Source: Actinomycetota bacterium (GTDB taxonomy: Bacteria; Actinomycetota; AC-67). Taken from it: a stretch of DNA of 5,526 nt. This document shows, piece by piece, positions 4,915-5,526 of this stretch. The stretch spans positions 1 to 5,526 of the forward strand of contig VAYV01000171.1 in the NCBI GenBank assembly GCA_005883175.1, read 5' to 3'. Under the pieces are notes generated by a model, which saw only the letters and a program-made list of their open reading frames with translations, was not told the origin of the DNA and ran no database searches. The position numbers and the translations under genes were made by a program. The stretch's first letter is position 1. Each line of letters starts with the position of its first letter.

Positions 4915-5526
4915 TTGTTCTCACGCGTTCGAGCACGCCTGCGACGCCGACGCAGCGCTCCGGACGGCCGCATGTCGGTCATCGAGCACCTCGAGGAGCT
5001 CCGCTACCGGATCTTCGTCTGCCTCGGCGCGTACGTCGTTCTCGCGGTCGTCGCGTACTTCCTCTACAGGCCGATCCTGAACTTCATGCTTCACCCGTTG
5101 CACCACTCCGGCACGATCGGAAGGATCAACGGCTCGAAGATCCAGGTGTACGTCGGGGGGATCGCGACCGGCTTCATCTTGCGCATGAAGACGTCGGCGT
5201 TCGCCGGGCTCATCTTCGCCCTCCCGATCATCCTGTATCAGCTGTGGCGCTTCGTCACTCCCGGTCTGGAGCCGAGGGAGCGGAAGTTCGCGATCCCGTT
5301 CGTGGTTTCGGCCGTCGGCCTGTTCGTCCTCGGCGGGTATATCGCGTTCTTGATCCTCCCGCTGGGGATCCACTGGTTGCTGGGTTTCGTCGCTCCCGCG
5401 CAGCCGCTCATCCAGCTGACCGAGTACATGTCCTTCGTGTTCCTTTTGATCCTTGCATTCGGGATCTCGTTCGAGTTTCCTCTGCTCCTTGTGTCCTTGG
5501 CCGGGGTCGGTATCCTCAGTTCTCGG
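4915..5526 (+). CDS. tatC: Sec-independent protein translocase subunit TatC, N-terminal part
   Basis: TatC is the membrane receptor that recognises twin-arginine signal peptides. The window holds 204 residues before cutting it off; the last two of its usual six spans are missing. Visible hallmarks are MSVIEHLEELRYR (20-32), part of the signal-peptide binding face, a first span at about 33-53, YQLWRFVTPGLEPRERKF (108-125) linking spans 2 and 3, and a fourth span with the conserved glutamate E187 in FGISFEFP. The start is uncertain. ATG at 4972 looks attractive, but actinobacterial TatC proteins commonly carry a basic N-terminal extension ending in a D-x-x-M-S/P-L motif, and here APDGRMS fits it in frame. 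The only usual upstream start codon in that frame after the stop at 4873 is TTG at 4915, 8 bases past the tatA stop, which would suit coupling to tatA. Neither start has a good Shine-Dalgarno. Confidence 0.95.
   Translation, partial: MFSRVRARLRRRRSAPDGRMSVIEHLEELRYRIFVCLGAYVVLAVVAYFLYRPILNFMLHPLHHSGTIGRINGSKIQVYVGGIATGFILRMKTSAFAGLIFALPIILYQLWRFVTPGLEPRERKFAIPFVVSAVGLFVLGGYIAFLILPLGIHWLLGFVAPAQPLIQLTEYMSFVFLLILAFGISFEFPLLLVSLAGVGILSSR

Noticed and set aside
3590..4936. 448-codon open frame on the minus strand across the tat genes and small genes
   Set aside because: It covers clear TatA, zinc-ribbon and small membrane genes on the other strand, and its translation is low-complexity arginine-rich sequence.
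1..5526. Mobile element, CRISPR array, tRNA or rRNA
   Set aside because: No transposase or integrase motifs, spaced direct repeats, terminal repeats or tRNA-like cloverleaf features were found on either strand by eye.

Overview
The window reads as a GC-rich stretch of an actinobacterial (Actinomycetota) chromosome. The evidence is the strong G/C bias at third codon positions, near-absence of AT-rich spacers, TANNNT-type -10 boxes placed almost directly on start codons, and gene content: the end of a PafC-like WYL regulator near tatA and tatC, a neighbourhood known from mycobacteria and relatives (pafB-pafC-tatA-tatC). I cannot name genus or family from the sequence alone.

Layout, left to right. 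(1) 1-368, plus strand: C-terminal end of a WYL/WCX-domain transcriptional regulator, cut off by the window edge. (2) 356-3798, minus strand: a two-gene unit of sensor histidine kinases. The promoter-proximal gene (2410-3798) is a membrane-anchored PAS kinase, and the distal one (356-2413) is a soluble GAF-GAF-PAS kinase. They share a 4-base ATGA stop/start overlap, and the distal gene runs 13 bases into the end of the WYL gene from the opposite side. No response regulator lies in the window. (3) 3799-4009 or 4039: a divergent intergenic region of 211-241 bases, holding a strong ribosome binding site for the kinases, two facing GATAC-type -10 candidates and two inverted repeats. (4) 4040-4372, plus: a small zinc-ribbon protein of unknown function. 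(5) 4418-4666, plus: a small single-span membrane protein with a charged helix, function unknown. (6) 4676-4906, plus: TatA. (7) 4915-5526, plus: TatC, cut by the right edge after the fourth membrane segment.

How the genes work together: TatA and TatC are the pore-forming and receptor subunits of the twin-arginine translocase that exports folded proteins. The two kinases probably form one signalling unit, one sensing at the membrane and one in the cytoplasm, acting on a response regulator encoded elsewhere. The WYL protein is likely half of the PafB/PafC pair, which activates DNA-damage genes in mycobacteria. The kinase pair appears to be inserted, in opposite orientation, into the otherwise conserved pafC-tatAC neighbourhood.

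Most of the window is ordinary core genome. The parts most worth checking are the kinase pair and its position, the start-adjacent TAGGAT boxes before two consecutive genes, the small membrane protein ahead of tatA, and the divergent regulatory region. I saw no RNA genes, CRISPR arrays, insertion sequences or attachment sites.
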